Shown here: piece after piece, positions 17,314-26,145 of the stretch
Layout of the letters: the number at the start of each line of letters is the position of its first letter
Numbering within the stretch: position 1 is the first letter of the stretch
DNA from: Acidovorax sp. A1169
GTDB lineage: Bacteria; Pseudomonadota; Gammaproteobacteria; Burkholderiales; Burkholderiaceae_C
Direction: 5' to 3'
Assembly: GCF_030704685.1 (NCBI RefSeq)
Contig: NZ_JAUZDX010000001.1
Coordinates: 434,001-498,000, forward strand
Length of the DNA stretch: 64,000 nt
Made by a program: the position numbers and the translations under genes
Notes under the pieces: model-generated
The model's input: only the letters and a program-made list of their open reading frames with translations
Databases searched by the model: none
Told to the model about the DNA's origin: nothing

Positions 17314-19140
17314 ATGAATTTCAACAACCTGCGCGTGGCCCACAAGATGTGGAGCGTGATCCTGGGCCTGCTGGCGCTGATGCTGGTGGCCGCCATCTTT
17401 ACGCAGTGGTATGGGCGGCAGGTGACCGCCGAGACCGAGAAGGCCGTCGAGAAATACGAGTCCGCCATCACCACGGCAGTCAGCTGGCGGGGGCTGGCCG
17501 AGGTGGCCGTCACCATGTCGATGGCCGGCTTCGTGACCACGGACGCGGCGCTCAAGGCCGATTTCGACACGCGCGTGGCGGCCCTCACTGCCCGCATTAC
17601 GCCGGTGCAGGAAAAGATCGGCAAATCCTCGGTGTCGGCCGACGACAAGGCGGCCCTGGCCCACGTGGCCGCCACGCGCGCCGACATCCGCGGCCAGACC
17701 GACAAGCTCAAGGCGTTGACCGATGCGGGCGATGCGGCCGCCAAGCAGGAGTACCTGGCCAGCGTCTATCGCCCGAAGGCGGTGGCCTACCTGGAGTCGA
17801 TCGACAAGTTCGTGGCGGCCCAGGAGCGCCAGCGCGACCAGGCCGTGCAGGCGGCGCGCGCCACACGCGACAAGCTCGTGGTGATCGGCGCGGCCAGTGC
17901 CGCCGTGGTGGTGGTGCTGGGCATGCTGATGGCGGCCTTGCTGGTGCGCTCCATCACGCGGCCGCTCGACCGGGCGGTGACCCTGGCCGAGGCCATTTCT
18001 GCCGGGGATCTGACGCAGGACATCCAGGACGACCGCAAGGATGAGTTGGGGGTGCTGACCCGGGCCCTGTCCACAATGTCCACCCGCCTGCGTTCCGTGG
18101 TGAGCGAGGTGCGCTCGGGCGTGGACTCGGTGTCCTCGGCCTCGGTGGAAATTGCCAACGGCAACCACGACCTGTCGGCGCGCACCGAGCAGACGGCGTC
18201 CAACCTCGAAGAAACGGCGGCCAGCATGGAACAGCTGACGGCCACGGTGTCGCAATCGGCCGACACGGCGCGCCAGGCGAATCAACTGGCCGGCACGGCT
18301 GCCCAGGCCGCAGCGCGCGGTGGTGAAGTGGTGGGCCAGGTGGTCAGCAGCATGCAGCAGATCACCGACAGCTCGCGCAAGATCGCCGACATCATCGGCA
18401 CCATCGACGGCATCGCCTTCCAGACCAACATCCTGGCCCTGAATGCGGCTGTCGAAGCGGCACGCGCAGGCGAGCAGGGCCGTGGCTTTGCCGTGGTGGC
18501 CAGCGAAGTGCGCAGCCTGGCGGGCCGCAGCGCCGAGGCGGCCAAGGAGATCAAGGCCCTGATCAGCGCCAGCGTGGAGAACGTCGAATCCGGCTCGGCC
18601 CAGGTGGCGCAGGCCGGGCAGAGCATGGAAGAGATCGTATCGAGCGTGCGCCGGGTGAGCGACCTGATCGGAGAGATCACGGCCTCGTCCACCGAGCAGC
18701 GCGATGGCATTGCACAGGTCAACCAGGCGGTGACGCACCTCGATCAGATGACGCAGCAGAACGCGGCGCTGGTGGAGGAGTCCACGGCGGCAGCGGCGTC
18801 GATGCGCGACCAGGCGCAGAAGCTGGCCGAGGTGGTGTCCATGTTCAACGTAGGCGCCGTGGCTGTGCGCGCGCCCGCCGCGCCGCCGCGTGCGGCCGCC
18901 GCACCACGCCCCGCGCCGGCCGCCAGCCGGGCCGTGCCGGCACCGGCGCGCACGGCCCTTGCCGGCAAGCCCGCCGCACGGGCCGCTGCACCTGCACATA
19001 CGCCCGCACCTGCGCGCCTGACCTCATCCGTGCCCAAGAAGGCGACGGCTGCCCACAAGCCCGCTGCTGCAGGGCCCGCACCGGCGCCAGCCCCCCGCGC
19101 CACGGCCAAGGGCGGGGACGACGACTGGGAAAGCTTCTGA
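17314..19140 (+). CDS. methyl-accepting chemotaxis protein with C-terminal CheR/CheB tether
   Basis: About 608 aa, starting at ATG 17314 after TAAGGA. Membrane helices at about residues 12-33 and 190-212 bracket a periplasmic helical-bundle domain of about 155 residues. A HAMP domain and a full signalling domain with the hairpin tip ([19 protein letters not shown]) follow. After the signalling domain there is a flexible tail of about 100 residues made almost entirely of Ala, Pro and Lys/Arg, ending in DWESF. That pentapeptide matches the xWxxF motif that recruits the adaptation enzymes CheR and CheB in enteric receptors (NWETF), so this receptor is probably fully adapting. The ligand is unknown. 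Confidence 0.94.
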   Translation: MNFNNLRVAHKMWSVILGLLALMLVAAIFTQWYGRQVTAETEKAVEKYESAITTAVSWRGLAEVAVTMSMAGFVTTDAALKADFDTRVAALTARITPVQEKIGKSSVSADDKAALAHVAATRADIRGQTDKLKALTDAGDAAAKQEYLASVYRPKAVAYLESIDKFVAAQERQRDQAVQAARATRDKLVVIGAASAAVVVVLGMLMAALLVRSITRPLDRAVTLAEAISAGDLTQDIQDDRKDELGVLTRALSTMSTRLRSVVSEVRSGVDSVSSASVEIANGNHDLSARTEQTASNLEETAASMEQLTATVSQSADTARQANQLAGTAAQAAARGGEVVGQVVSSMQQITDSSRKIADIIGTIDGIAFQTNILALNAAVEAARAGEQGRGFAVVASEVRSLAGRSAEAAKEIKALISASVENVESGSAQVAQAGQSMEEIVSSVRRVSDLIGEITASSTEQRDGIAQVNQAVTHLDQMTQQNAALVEESTAAAASMRDQAQKLAEVVSMFNVGAVAVRAPAAPPRAAAAPRPAPAASRAVPAPARTALAGKPAARAAAPAHTPAPARLTSSVPKKATAAHKPAAAGPAPAPAPRATAKGGDDDWESF

Positions 19141-19184
19141 CCGCAGGCGTTGCAACGGGGCAGCGCTCCCGCAGACAATCCACG

Positions 19185-19208
19185 AAGGCAGCGCAGGCTG
19201 CCTTTGCC
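19185..19208 (+). terminator. terminator-like hairpin after the chemoreceptor gene
   Basis: AAGGCAGC (19185-19192), loop GCAG, and GCTGCCTT (19197-19204) form a perfect 8-bp stem, but only a very short T run follows. It lies about 45 bases after the chemoreceptor stop and before the tautomerase gene. Confidence 0.45.
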
Positions 19209-19250
19209 ATTCCTGAGACTGCAACTTACCGACGGAAAGAAAGCCTTCCC

Positions 19251-19475
19251 ATGCCCCTGATCAACATCCGCCTGGCCAACCGCGACATTCCCACCACCTC
19301 CGCCCAGAAGGCCGCGCTGATTGCCGGCGTCACGCGCCTCATGCAGGAGGTGCTGGACAAGAAGCCTGAGACCGTGACCGTCATCATCGATGAGATCGAC
19401 CCCGACAACTGGGGCGTGGGCGGCGAGCAGGTCACGGTGGTGCGCCAGCGCGGTAAGGGGCCCGTGCAGGCGTGA
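19251..19475 (+). CDS. 4-oxalocrotonate tautomerase family protein
   Basis: 74 aa. The protein starts MPLINIRLANR; after removal of Met the N-terminal Pro is the catalytic base of this family, which tautomerises enol acids. The family core is usually about 60-70 residues; here the tail (VVRQRGKGPVQA) adds a few. It is preceded by GAAAGAAAG. The last base of its stop codon is also the first base of the palindromic repeat that follows. The natural substrate is not indicated by the neighbours. Confidence 0.85.
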   Translation: MPLINIRLANRDIPTTSAQKAALIAGVTRLMQEVLDKKPETVTVIIDEIDPDNWGVGGEQVTVVRQRGKGPVQA

Positions 19476-19500
19476 TACGGATTTGCCTTCAACCGTCTAA

Positions 19501-19553
19501 CGTCGTTGGTCCGCCTTGCCGTGCTACAGCACTGTCTGCGGCTTCCCGCCTAG
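19501..19553. repeat. REP-like hairpin core, copy 1
   Basis: A 53-base core matching 59860-59912 at 43 of 53 positions. Stems: GTGCT/AGCAC (19521-19525 with 19528-19532) and GCC/GGC (19513-19515 with 19540-19542). Two paired positions differ between copies as compensatory changes (G-C to A-T and C-G to T-A), so the structure is conserved while the sequence drifts. Confidence 0.75.
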
Positions 19554-19710
19554 TGTCCCGGGTTGGAAGTCGTTGAATAAAGCAATCAGCCGAAATCCCT
19601 GTCAGGCTAGGCGCAAAGCACAGCCATGCTGGGAGCATGGCGAGCATTTGCAACGACGCATGGCGGGGATTGTCGGTAGATTGATTCAACGAATTTCCAA
19701 CTCGGGACAC
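19553..19710. mobile_element. MITE-like insertion (158 bp) with about 26-bp inverted ends and TA target duplication
   Basis: The left end GTGTCCCGGGTTGGAAGTCG (19553-19572, continuing to 19578) and the right end (19684-19710, reverse complement GTGTCCCGAGTTGGAAATTC onward) match apart from one substitution and a small indel. TA flanks both ends (19551-19552 and 19711-19712), in the context CTAG. TA duplication at CTAG is typical of IS630/Tc1-type elements. There is no transposase; the centre has a perfect hairpin (GCCATGCT/AGCATGGC, 19623-19641). I infer a non-autonomous derivative; the parent element is not in the window. Confidence 0.7.
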
Positions 19711-19754
19711 TAGCTATACGATTGAATGCAAATCCGTATGAGCAGCTCGCCGCG

Positions 19755-21470
19755 CTAGATTTCTGCGCCTTCCACGAGAAACTGCACCTTGCGCTCGCCG
19801 CGCCACTCGTTCACATCCAGGCGAAACGCCAGCAGCACGCGGGCGGGCAGTTGGTCGGTGTGGCCGAACCAGATGGCGTCGACGGGGTTGCCCTGGTGCA
19901 TGAGCTTGATGGACAGGTGGTTCTTGCCCTCGCCCACCAGCCGCTGGCTCAGCACCACGACCTCTTCGCTGAAGGTGGGCGGCGCAAAGCCCTGGCCCCA
20001 GACCTCGCGGTGCAGGGTGTCCACCACGTCGGCGCTGCAGTATTCGGGCGCCAGCGGGCCATCGGTCTCGATGCGGCGCGTGAGCGTTGAGGCATCCAGC
20101 CATTCCTGCGCCACCTGGGCCAGGGCCTGCTCGAAGGTATCGAAGGCCTCTGCAGCCACGGTGCAGCCGGCCGCCATGGCGTGGCCGCCGAACTTGAGCA
20201 GCACGCCGGGGTGGCGCTTGGCCACCAGGTCCAGCGCATCGCGCAGGTGAAACCCGGGAATGGAGCGGCCCGAGCCCTTGAGCTCGTGCTCCTTGCCTGG
20301 CGCGCTGCTGGCTGCGAAGACGAAGGTCGGGCGGTGCAGCTTGTCCTTGATGCGCGAAGCGACGATGCCCACCACGCCCTCGTGGAAATCGGGGTCGAAG
20401 ACGCTGATGGCGGGCGGCGGGTCTTCGCTCTCGTCGAACAGGTTCTCGGCCATCAGCATGGCCTGCTCGCGCATGCCGCCTTCGATCTCGCGGCGCTCGC
20501 GGTTGATGGTGTCCAGCTGGCCGGCCAGGTGGCTGGCGCGGCCAGCGTCGTCGGTGAGCAGACACTCGATGCCCAGCGTCATGTCCGCCAGGCGGCCGGC
20601 GGCGTTGATGCGCGGCCCCAGCGCAAAACCGAAGTCGAAGGTGGTGGCCACGGCCGCCTTGCGGCCGGCAGCCGTGAACAGCGCCGCCACGCCGGCCGGC
20701 ATGGCGCCCGCGCGGATGCGCCGCAGGCCCTGGGCCACCAGGCGGCGATTGTTGGCGTCCAGGCGCACCACGTCGGCCACGGTGCCCAGGGCCACCAGCG
20801 TGAGCAGCGGGTCCAGCTTGGGCTGGCTGGCGGTGTTGAACACGCCGCGCGCGCGCAGTTCGGAGCGCAATGCCATGAGCACGTAGAACATCACGCCCAC
20901 GCCGGCCAGGGACTTGCTCTCGAACGTGCAGCCCGGCTGGTTGGGGTTGACCATGGCGTCGGCTGCGGGCAGCTCGGGGCCGGGCAGGTGGTGGTCGGTC
21001 ACGAGGACCAGAAGGCCCTGGGCCTTGGCCTCGGCCACGCCCTCGACGCTGGCGATGCCGTTGTCCACGGTGATCAGCACATCGGCGCCGCGCTCCTTCA
21101 CGCGGCGGGCGATCGGTGGGGTCAGGCCATAGCCGTCGGTCACACGGTCGGGTACCAGGTAGTCCACATGCTTTGCGCCCAGCAGGCGCAGGCCGCGCAC
21201 GGCCACGGCGCAGGCCGTGGCACCGTCACAGTCGTAGTCGGCCACGATGCACAGGCGCAGGTCCTGCGCCATGGCATCGGCCAGCAAGGTGGCGGCCTGC
21301 TCTATGCCCTTGAGCCCTGCGGGTGGCAGCAGGCGGGCCAGGCCGTCGTCCAGCTCCTCCTTGTCACGCACGCCACGCGCGGCATACAGGCGGGCCAGCA
21401 GCGGGTGCACGCCGGCCTGCTCCAGCGCCCAGGCCGCGCGCGGGGGAATGTCTCTTGCCGTGATTTTCAT
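19755..21470 (-). CDS. recJ: single-stranded-DNA-specific 5'-3' exonuclease RecJ
   Basis: About 571 aa from ATG 21470, which overlaps the stop of the upstream gene as ATGA. DHH-family motifs are all present: VADYDCDGATA (DHH motif I with its Asp ligands), ITVDNGIAS, VTDHHLPG, and later the DHHA1 GGHAMAAG motif (written FGGHAMAAGCTV). RecJ degrades single-stranded DNA in recombinational, mismatch and base-excision repair. The overlap with the RpfE-type gene indicates translational coupling; the two genes are neighbours in other proteobacteria as well. Confidence 0.96.
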   Translation of the reverse strand: MKITARDIPPRAAWALEQAGVHPLLARLYAARGVRDKEELDDGLARLLPPAGLKGIEQAATLLADAMAQDLRLCIVADYDCDGATACAVAVRGLRLLGAKHVDYLVPDRVTDGYGLTPPIARRVKERGADVLITVDNGIASVEGVAEAKAQGLLVLVTDHHLPGPELPAADAMVNPNQPGCTFESKSLAGVGVMFYVLMALRSELRARGVFNTASQPKLDPLLTLVALGTVADVVRLDANNRRLVAQGLRRIRAGAMPAGVAALFTAAGRKAAVATTFDFGFALGPRINAAGRLADMTLGIECLLTDDAGRASHLAGQLDTINRERREIEGGMREQAMLMAENLFDESEDPPPAISVFDPDFHEGVVGIVASRIKDKLHRPTFVFAASSAPGKEHELKGSGRSIPGFHLRDALDLVAKRHPGVLLKFGGHAMAAGCTVAAEAFDTFEQALAQVAQEWLDASTLTRRIETDGPLAPEYCSADVVDTLHREVWGQGFAPPTFSEEVVVLSQRLVGEGKNHLSIKLMHQGNPVDAIWFGHTDQLPARVLLAFRLDVNEWRGERKVQFLVEGAEI

Positions 21471-22417
21471 AGCTGGGGCGCCACCTGGGAAAAACGGGTG
21501 GGCTGGAAGTGGGCCTTTATGCGCTGCAGCAGGCCGCGTGGGGCGGTGTGGAAGGCCAGCGCAGCGCGTTCGCCGCACAGGGTCAGGCGCACGGCGGCGC
21601 CTTGCTCGGCCTGGCGCAGCAGGTCGGCCAGCGGGCCCGCATCCAGCGCGCTCCAGGCGGCCGCCCAGGCACGCCAGTCCTCACGCAGCGCGGCGTCGCG
21701 CAGTGCCAGGGGCATCTGGGGCGCGGGTGCGGGCGCCGTGGTCGGCAAGGCGCCTGCGCCGTGCACCCAGAAGGAGTTGACCATGGGCAGGCCGCTTTCG
21801 GCCCGCGCATCGTTGAAGGCATGGGTGTACAGCAGCATCTGCATCTCGCTGTTCAGGCGGTGCAGCGTGCGGGCTTTGGCGGCATCGGGCATCCAGGCGC
21901 GCACGTCGCGCAGCAATACGCGGTCGAGCGAGGCGGTGGCCAGGTGGGCGAACAGGGGGCCTTCGGCAAGCCAGCGGGTGGGCTGGTCGTAGTGCAGGTG
22001 GATGCCGTCCTCGGCGAACCAGGGCGAGACGATGGCCAGCAGGGCGCGCGAGGATGCTTCGGTGAGGCCCAGGGCCTCGGGGTCGCGCAGCGTGATGTGG
22101 TCGGTCGTCACCTGCCACTGGCAGGGGGCCACGAAGGCCCAGGCCTTGCCGTCCGCAGGCTGGCCTTGCTGCAGGCGGTACCAGGCGGCCCAGGGCGTAA
22201 GCCCGTCCCCGGCGGGCAGGCCCAGGGCCTGGGCCAGGGCGCGCTCATGGGGGGCAGAGAAACTGGTCTCCTCGGCGGTACTGGAGCCAGCAGGATCGGC
22301 CGCGAGGCGCGCCAGCAGGCGATCCAGGTGCGGCAGGTCGAGCGTTGCCAGCGTTTGCCGGCACCCCTCGGAGGCGCTGGCAGCGTAGGGGATGAGCAAA
22401 TGGGGGATGTCCGACAT
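21467..22417 (-). CDS. RpfE-type / phosphoglycerate-mutase-like protein
   Basis: About 316 aa from ATG 22417, directly after GAGGG. The N-terminus (MSDIPHLLIPYAASASEGC) and the placement directly upstream of recJ match the 'regulatory protein RpfE' family, named after a gene in the Xanthomonas rpf region and sometimes annotated as phosphoglycerate-mutase-like. No metal-binding motif of the independent phosphoglycerate mutases is evident. Trp-rich central part (WQVTTDHITLRDPEALGL). Function unclear; the name is by family only. Its start faces lolC/E across about 80 bases. Confidence 0.65.
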   Translation of the reverse strand: MSDIPHLLIPYAASASEGCRQTLATLDLPHLDRLLARLAADPAGSSTAEETSFSAPHERALAQALGLPAGDGLTPWAAWYRLQQGQPADGKAWAFVAPCQWQVTTDHITLRDPEALGLTEASSRALLAIVSPWFAEDGIHLHYDQPTRWLAEGPLFAHLATASLDRVLLRDVRAWMPDAAKARTLHRLNSEMQMLLYTHAFNDARAESGLPMVNSFWVHGAGALPTTAPAPAPQMPLALRDAALREDWRAWAAAWSALDAGPLADLLRQAEQGAAVRLTLCGERAALAFHTAPRGLLQRIKAHFQPTRFSQVAPQL

Positions 22418-22497
22418 CCCTCTATTGTCCGGGATGCCACAATCGCTCCCGCCGGGCTCTGCTATCCCATCAGGGTCCAGGCACTTTTTTCCCATCC

Positions 22498-23754
22498 ATG
22501 CAACTTCCCTACGAACTGGCCCTGGGCCTGCGCTACACCCGCTCGGGCCGGGCCACGCGGCGCAACGGCTTCATTTCCTTCATCTCCGGCGCGTCCATGC
22601 TGGGCATCGCCCTGGGCGTGGCGGCGCTGATCGTGGTGCTCAGCGTCATGAACGGCTTTCAGAAGGAGGTGCGCGAGCGCATGCTGGGCGTGGTCGCCCA
22701 CATCGAGGTCTTTGCGCCCCAGGGCGCCGCCATGCAGGACGCGGCACGCACCATGGCCGAAACCCGCAAGAACCCGGCCGTCACTGGCGCCGCCCCGTTC
22801 GTGGCGGCCCAAGCGCTGATCGCGCATGGCGACGACATGAAGGGGGCGCTGGTGCGCGGCATCGATCCCGCGCTCGAAGGCAGCGTGACCTCGCTGGCCC
22901 AGGCCAACGCCGAGGTGCTTGCCACCCTGGTGCCCGGGCAGTTCCGCGTGGTGCTGGGCAGCGAGCTGGCCAAATCGCTGGGCGTGAAGGCTGGCGATGC
23001 GGTGACCATGGTGGTGCCGGTGGCCCAGGGCGGCAGCAGCAGCCAGGGCGGCCCGCGCTACCAGCCGCTCACGGTGGCGGGCACGGTGGATTCGGGCCAT
23101 TTCCAGTACGACTCAACCCTGGTCTGGATGCACCAGGACGATGCCCTGGCCATCTTCGGCCTGCGCGGCCCCACGGGCATTGGCCTGAAGCTGCAGGACC
23201 TGCAGCAGGCCAATGCCGTGGCCATCGAGTTGGCGCACACGCTCAGCGGCGATCTGCTGCTGCGCGACTGGACGCAGCAGAACCGTACCTGGTTCGAGGC
23301 GGTGCGCCTGCAAAAACGCATGATGTTCATCATCCTGGCGCTGATCGTCGCCGTGGCGGCCTTCAACCTCGTCTCCACCCTGGTGATGACGGTCAACGAC
23401 AAGCGCGCCGACATCGCCATCCTGCGCACGCTGGGGGCCAGCCCGAAAAGCATCATGACCGTCTTCGTGGTGCAGGGCGCCATGGTGGGCGTGATCGGCA
23501 CCCTGGCCGGCCTGGCGCTGGGCCTCTCCATTGCCTACAACATCGACGTGATCGTGCCGGCCATCGAGAAGGCGCTGGGTGCCACCTTCCTGCCCAAGGA
23601 CATCTACCTGATCGACCGCATGCCCAGCGAACCGCAGGGCACCGACATCGTGCCCATCGCCCTGATCTCGCTGGCGCTGGCCTTCGTGGCCACCCTGTAC
23701 CCGAGCTGGCGCGCCAGCCGCGTGAACCCCGCAGAAGCGCTGCGCTATGAATGA
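22498..23754 (+). CDS. lipoprotein-releasing ABC transporter permease, LolC/E family (first copy)
   Basis: About 418 aa. An N-terminal membrane helix within [20 protein letters not shown] is followed by a large periplasmic MacB-like domain (about 50-265) and three C-terminal helices (about 275-400), ending NPAEALRYE. LolC/E permeases extract mature lipoproteins from the inner membrane and hand them to LolA. The gene is followed after 18 bases by a very similar second permease and then by LolD, so all three form one operon. Which copy corresponds to LolC and which to LolE cannot be told from sequence alone. Confidence 0.93.
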   Translation: MQLPYELALGLRYTRSGRATRRNGFISFISGASMLGIALGVAALIVVLSVMNGFQKEVRERMLGVVAHIEVFAPQGAAMQDAARTMAETRKNPAVTGAAPFVAAQALIAHGDDMKGALVRGIDPALEGSVTSLAQANAEVLATLVPGQFRVVLGSELAKSLGVKAGDAVTMVVPVAQGGSSSQGGPRYQPLTVAGTVDSGHFQYDSTLVWMHQDDALAIFGLRGPTGIGLKLQDLQQANAVAIELAHTLSGDLLLRDWTQQNRTWFEAVRLQKRMMFIILALIVAVAAFNLVSTLVMTVNDKRADIAILRTLGASPKSIMTVFVVQGAMVGVIGTLAGLALGLSIAYNIDVIVPAIEKALGATFLPKDIYLIDRMPSEPQGTDIVPIALISLALAFVATLYPSWRASRVNPAEALRYE

Positions 23755-23772
23755 GCGCGGCCTGAACTAGCT

Positions 23773-25026
23773 ATGCAAATCCCCTACGAACTGGCCCTGG
23801 GCTGGCGCTACACCCGCGCGGGCCGTGCCACGCGGCGCGATGGCTTCATCTCGTTCATCTCGGGCGTGTCCATGCTGGGCATCGCCCTGGGCGTGGCGGC
23901 GCTGATCATCGTGCTGTCGGTGATGAACGGCTTTCAGCGCGAGGTGCGCGACCGCATGCTCAGCGTGGTCTCGCACATCGAGATCCTGGCACCCCAGGGT
24001 GCGCCGCTGCCGGACGTGGCTGCCACCCTGGCCGAGGTCCGGCGCAATCCGAACGTGACCGGGGCCGCGCCCTTCGTCTCGGCCCAGGCGCTGCTCTCGC
24101 GCGGCCAGGACATGCGCGGCGCACTGGTGCGCGGCATCGACCCGGCGCTCGAAAGCTCGGTGACCGACCTGGCCGCAGGCAACGAGAAGACGCTCAAGCT
24201 CCTGGTGCCCGGTGAGTTTCGCGTGGTACTGGGCGGTGAGCTGGCGCGTTCGCTGGGTGTGCGTGCCGGGGACATGGTGACGCTGATCGCGCCCGCTGGC
24301 CAGGTCACCCCGGCCGGGGTGGTGCCGCGCCTCAAGCAGATGACGGTGGCCGGCACCTTCGATTCGGGCCACTACGAATACGACTCGGCCCTGGTGCTGC
24401 TGCACCACGAGGACGCGCAGCGCATCTTCCGCCTCGAATCCCCCACGGGCATCCGCCTGAAGCTCAAGGACGTGCACCAGGCACGCGCCGTGGCGGCCGA
24501 GCTGGCGGGCACCGTGACCGGCGGGCTGGTGATTCGCGACTGGACGCAGCAGAACCGCACCTGGTTCGCCGCCGTGCAGCTCGAAAAACGCATGATGTTC
24601 ATCATCCTCACGCTCATCGTGGCGGTGGCGGCCTTCAACCTCGTCTCCACCCTGGTGATGACGGTGACCGACAAGCGCGCCGACATTGCCATCCTGCGCA
24701 CCCTGGGCGCCAGCCCGAAAAGCATCATGGGCGTGTTCGTCGTGCAGGGGGCCATGGTGGGCGTCATCGGCACCCTGGCCGGCCTGGCCCTGGGCCTGGC
24801 CATCGCCTTCAACATCGACGTCATCGTGCCGGTCATCGAGCACGCGCTGAACGCGAGCTTTTTGCCCAAGGACATCTACCTCATCAGCAAGATGCCCAGC
24901 GAGCCGCAAAGCTCGGACATCGTGCCTATCGCCGTCATTTCCCTGGTGCTGGCCTTCGTGGCCACCCTGTACCCCAGCTGGCGCGCCAGCCGTGTGAACC
25001 CCGCCGAGGCGCTTCGCTATGAATAA
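23773..25026 (+). CDS. lipoprotein-releasing ABC transporter permease, LolC/E family (second copy)
   Basis: About 417 aa and closely similar to the preceding gene along its entire length: same opening (PYELALG.RYTR.GRATRR), same TQQNRTWF segment, same end ([13 protein letters not shown]). The divergence is concentrated in the periplasmic domain, e.g. the stretch around residues 165-195. This looks like a tandem duplication giving a heterodimer or alternative permease. The stop overlaps the lolD start by 8 bases, so translation is coupled to the ATPase. Confidence 0.93.
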   Translation: MQIPYELALGWRYTRAGRATRRDGFISFISGVSMLGIALGVAALIIVLSVMNGFQREVRDRMLSVVSHIEILAPQGAPLPDVAATLAEVRRNPNVTGAAPFVSAQALLSRGQDMRGALVRGIDPALESSVTDLAAGNEKTLKLLVPGEFRVVLGGELARSLGVRAGDMVTLIAPAGQVTPAGVVPRLKQMTVAGTFDSGHYEYDSALVLLHHEDAQRIFRLESPTGIRLKLKDVHQARAVAAELAGTVTGGLVIRDWTQQNRTWFAAVQLEKRMMFIILTLIVAVAAFNLVSTLVMTVTDKRADIAILRTLGASPKSIMGVFVVQGAMVGVIGTLAGLALGLAIAFNIDVIVPVIEHALNASFLPKDIYLISKMPSEPQSSDIVPIAVISLVLAFVATLYPSWRASRVNPAEALRYE

Positions 25027-25747
25027 GAACAACGCTCCATCCGCCGCATCCCTGCCCGCCGCACCGTCCGCCCGGGGCGAGGTGGTGCTGCAGGCCCAGG
25101 GCCTGACCAAGCGCTTCACCGAGGGCCGGCTGGACGTGACCGTGCTGCACGGCGTGGACCTGCAGGTGCATGCGGGCGAAACCCTGGCCATCGTCGGTGC
25201 GTCGGGCTCGGGCAAGAGCACCATGCTGCACCTGCTGGGCGGCCTGGATGCGCCCACGGCCGGCAGCGTGCGCCTCAAGGGGCAGCAGCTCTCGGCGCTG
25301 TCGCCCGAGCAGCAGGGCCGGATGCGCAACCAGCACCTGGGCTTCATCTACCAGTTCCACCACCTGCTGCCCGAGTTCACCGCGCTGGACAACGTGGCCA
25401 TGCCGCTGCGCATCCGCCGCATGCCGCAGGAGCAATGCCGCGAGGAGGCAGCGCGCGTGCTGACGTCGGTGGGCCTCAAGGAGCGCCTGCACCACCGCCC
25501 GGCCGAGCTGTCGGGCGGCGAGCGCCAGCGCGTGGCGATTGCGCGTGCCCTGGTCACGCGCCCGGCCTGTGTGCTGGCCGACGAGCCCACGGGCAACCTG
25601 GACCGCAATACGGCGGACGGCGTCTTCGCGCTCATGCTGCAGCTGGCGCGCGAGCAGGGCACGGCCTTCGTGATGGTCACGCACGACGAGTCGCTGGCCG
25701 CGCGCTGCGACCGCGTGGTGCACCTGGTGCTGGGCAAGCTGGGATAG
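25019..25747 (+). CDS. lolD: lipoprotein-releasing system ATP-binding protein LolD
   Basis: About 242 aa, cytoplasmic ATPase of the Lol system. Walker A is GASGSGKST, the ABC signature is [15 protein letters not shown], and Walker B with the following D-loop is [11 protein letters not shown]. The N-terminus carries an extra roughly 20 residues of Ala/Pro/Ser before the domain begins ([13 protein letters not shown]). It starts within the 3' end of the second permease gene. The location next to two LolC/E permeases, rather than sequence alone, identifies it as LolD rather than MacB or FtsE. Confidence 0.94.
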   Translation: MNKNNAPSAASLPAAPSARGEVVLQAQGLTKRFTEGRLDVTVLHGVDLQVHAGETLAIVGASGSGKSTMLHLLGGLDAPTAGSVRLKGQQLSALSPEQQGRMRNQHLGFIYQFHHLLPEFTALDNVAMPLRIRRMPQEQCREEAARVLTSVGLKERLHHRPAELSGGERQRVAIARALVTRPACVLADEPTGNLDRNTADGVFALMLQLAREQGTAFVMVTHDESLAARCDRVVHLVLGKLG

Positions 25748-25871
25748 CGCATTTCCCCCGGGCCTTGCCGTGAGTGCCGGCGCACGGCATCCTTGCCGCT
25801 GCGATCGAAAAGTCTCCATCCGCGCCAGGACACTCTAAGATTGCCGAAGTCCGCTCCAGGAGAGGCCGCAG

Positions 25872-25989
25872 ATGACGGTTCCGGCATCCATCCCTTCCGA
25901 CGAAGCGCGCAGGCTTGAGGCCTAGCGCGCCCTGATGGTGCTGGACACCCCGGCCGAGCGCTTGCTCGATGCGATTGTTCCCGCACTCG
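25872..25989 (+). pseudogene. 5' remnant of a GAF-domain (sensor/diguanylate cyclase type) gene
   Basis: ATG 25872 opens MTVPASIPSDEARRLEA, then an in-frame TAG (25923-25925), then RALMVLDTPAERLLDAIV. This is the characteristic start of GAF-domain signalling proteins (IP..EA.RL.ALR...VLDTP.E..FD.I). The reading stops making sense after about 38 codons, where it joins an unrelated fragment. The stop codon replaces what is normally a Leu codon, so the gene is dead. Confidence 0.6.
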
Positions 25990-26073
25990 GTGGGTGCCCG
26001 CGTGGGGCTGGCCTTTGGCACCGAGGCCGAGGAGAGCTGGGTGGAACTTCTGGCGCGGGCCTATGCCAATTAA
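25990..26073 (+). pseudogene. 3' remnant of an unidentified gene
   Basis: In a different frame from the GAF remnant, VGARVGLAFGTEAEESW then VELLARAYAN and TAA read like the C-terminus of a normal protein. There is no start and no upstream part. The family is not recognised; a PLP-enzyme tail is one possibility. From here to the next gene at 26146 I see nothing. Confidence 0.4.
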
Positions 26074-26145
26074 GCTCTGCGAGGCCAAGCGCCTGGGGCG
26101 AGGCCGGTACCAGGCCTTTAAAGCCACTTGAGGCAGGCCAGCCTC

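Larger units (their letters stand above)
19475..19739. repeat. palindromic intergenic element interrupted by an insertion
   Basis: Terminal inverted arms of 25 bp (19475-19499 and 19715-19739) match at 22 of 25 positions, opening ATACGGATTTGC and closing GCAAATCCGTAT. Between them lie a hairpin-forming core (19501-19553) and a separate 158-bp insertion. Without the insertion and its TA duplication the element would be about 105 bp. It lies between two convergent genes (tautomerase and recJ). A related element with the same layout occurs at 59845-59925. Confidence 0.75.

Noticed and set aside
25019-25747. MacB/FtsE rather than LolD
   Set aside because: Translational overlap with two LolC/E permeases and absence of FtsX or MacA argue for LolD.
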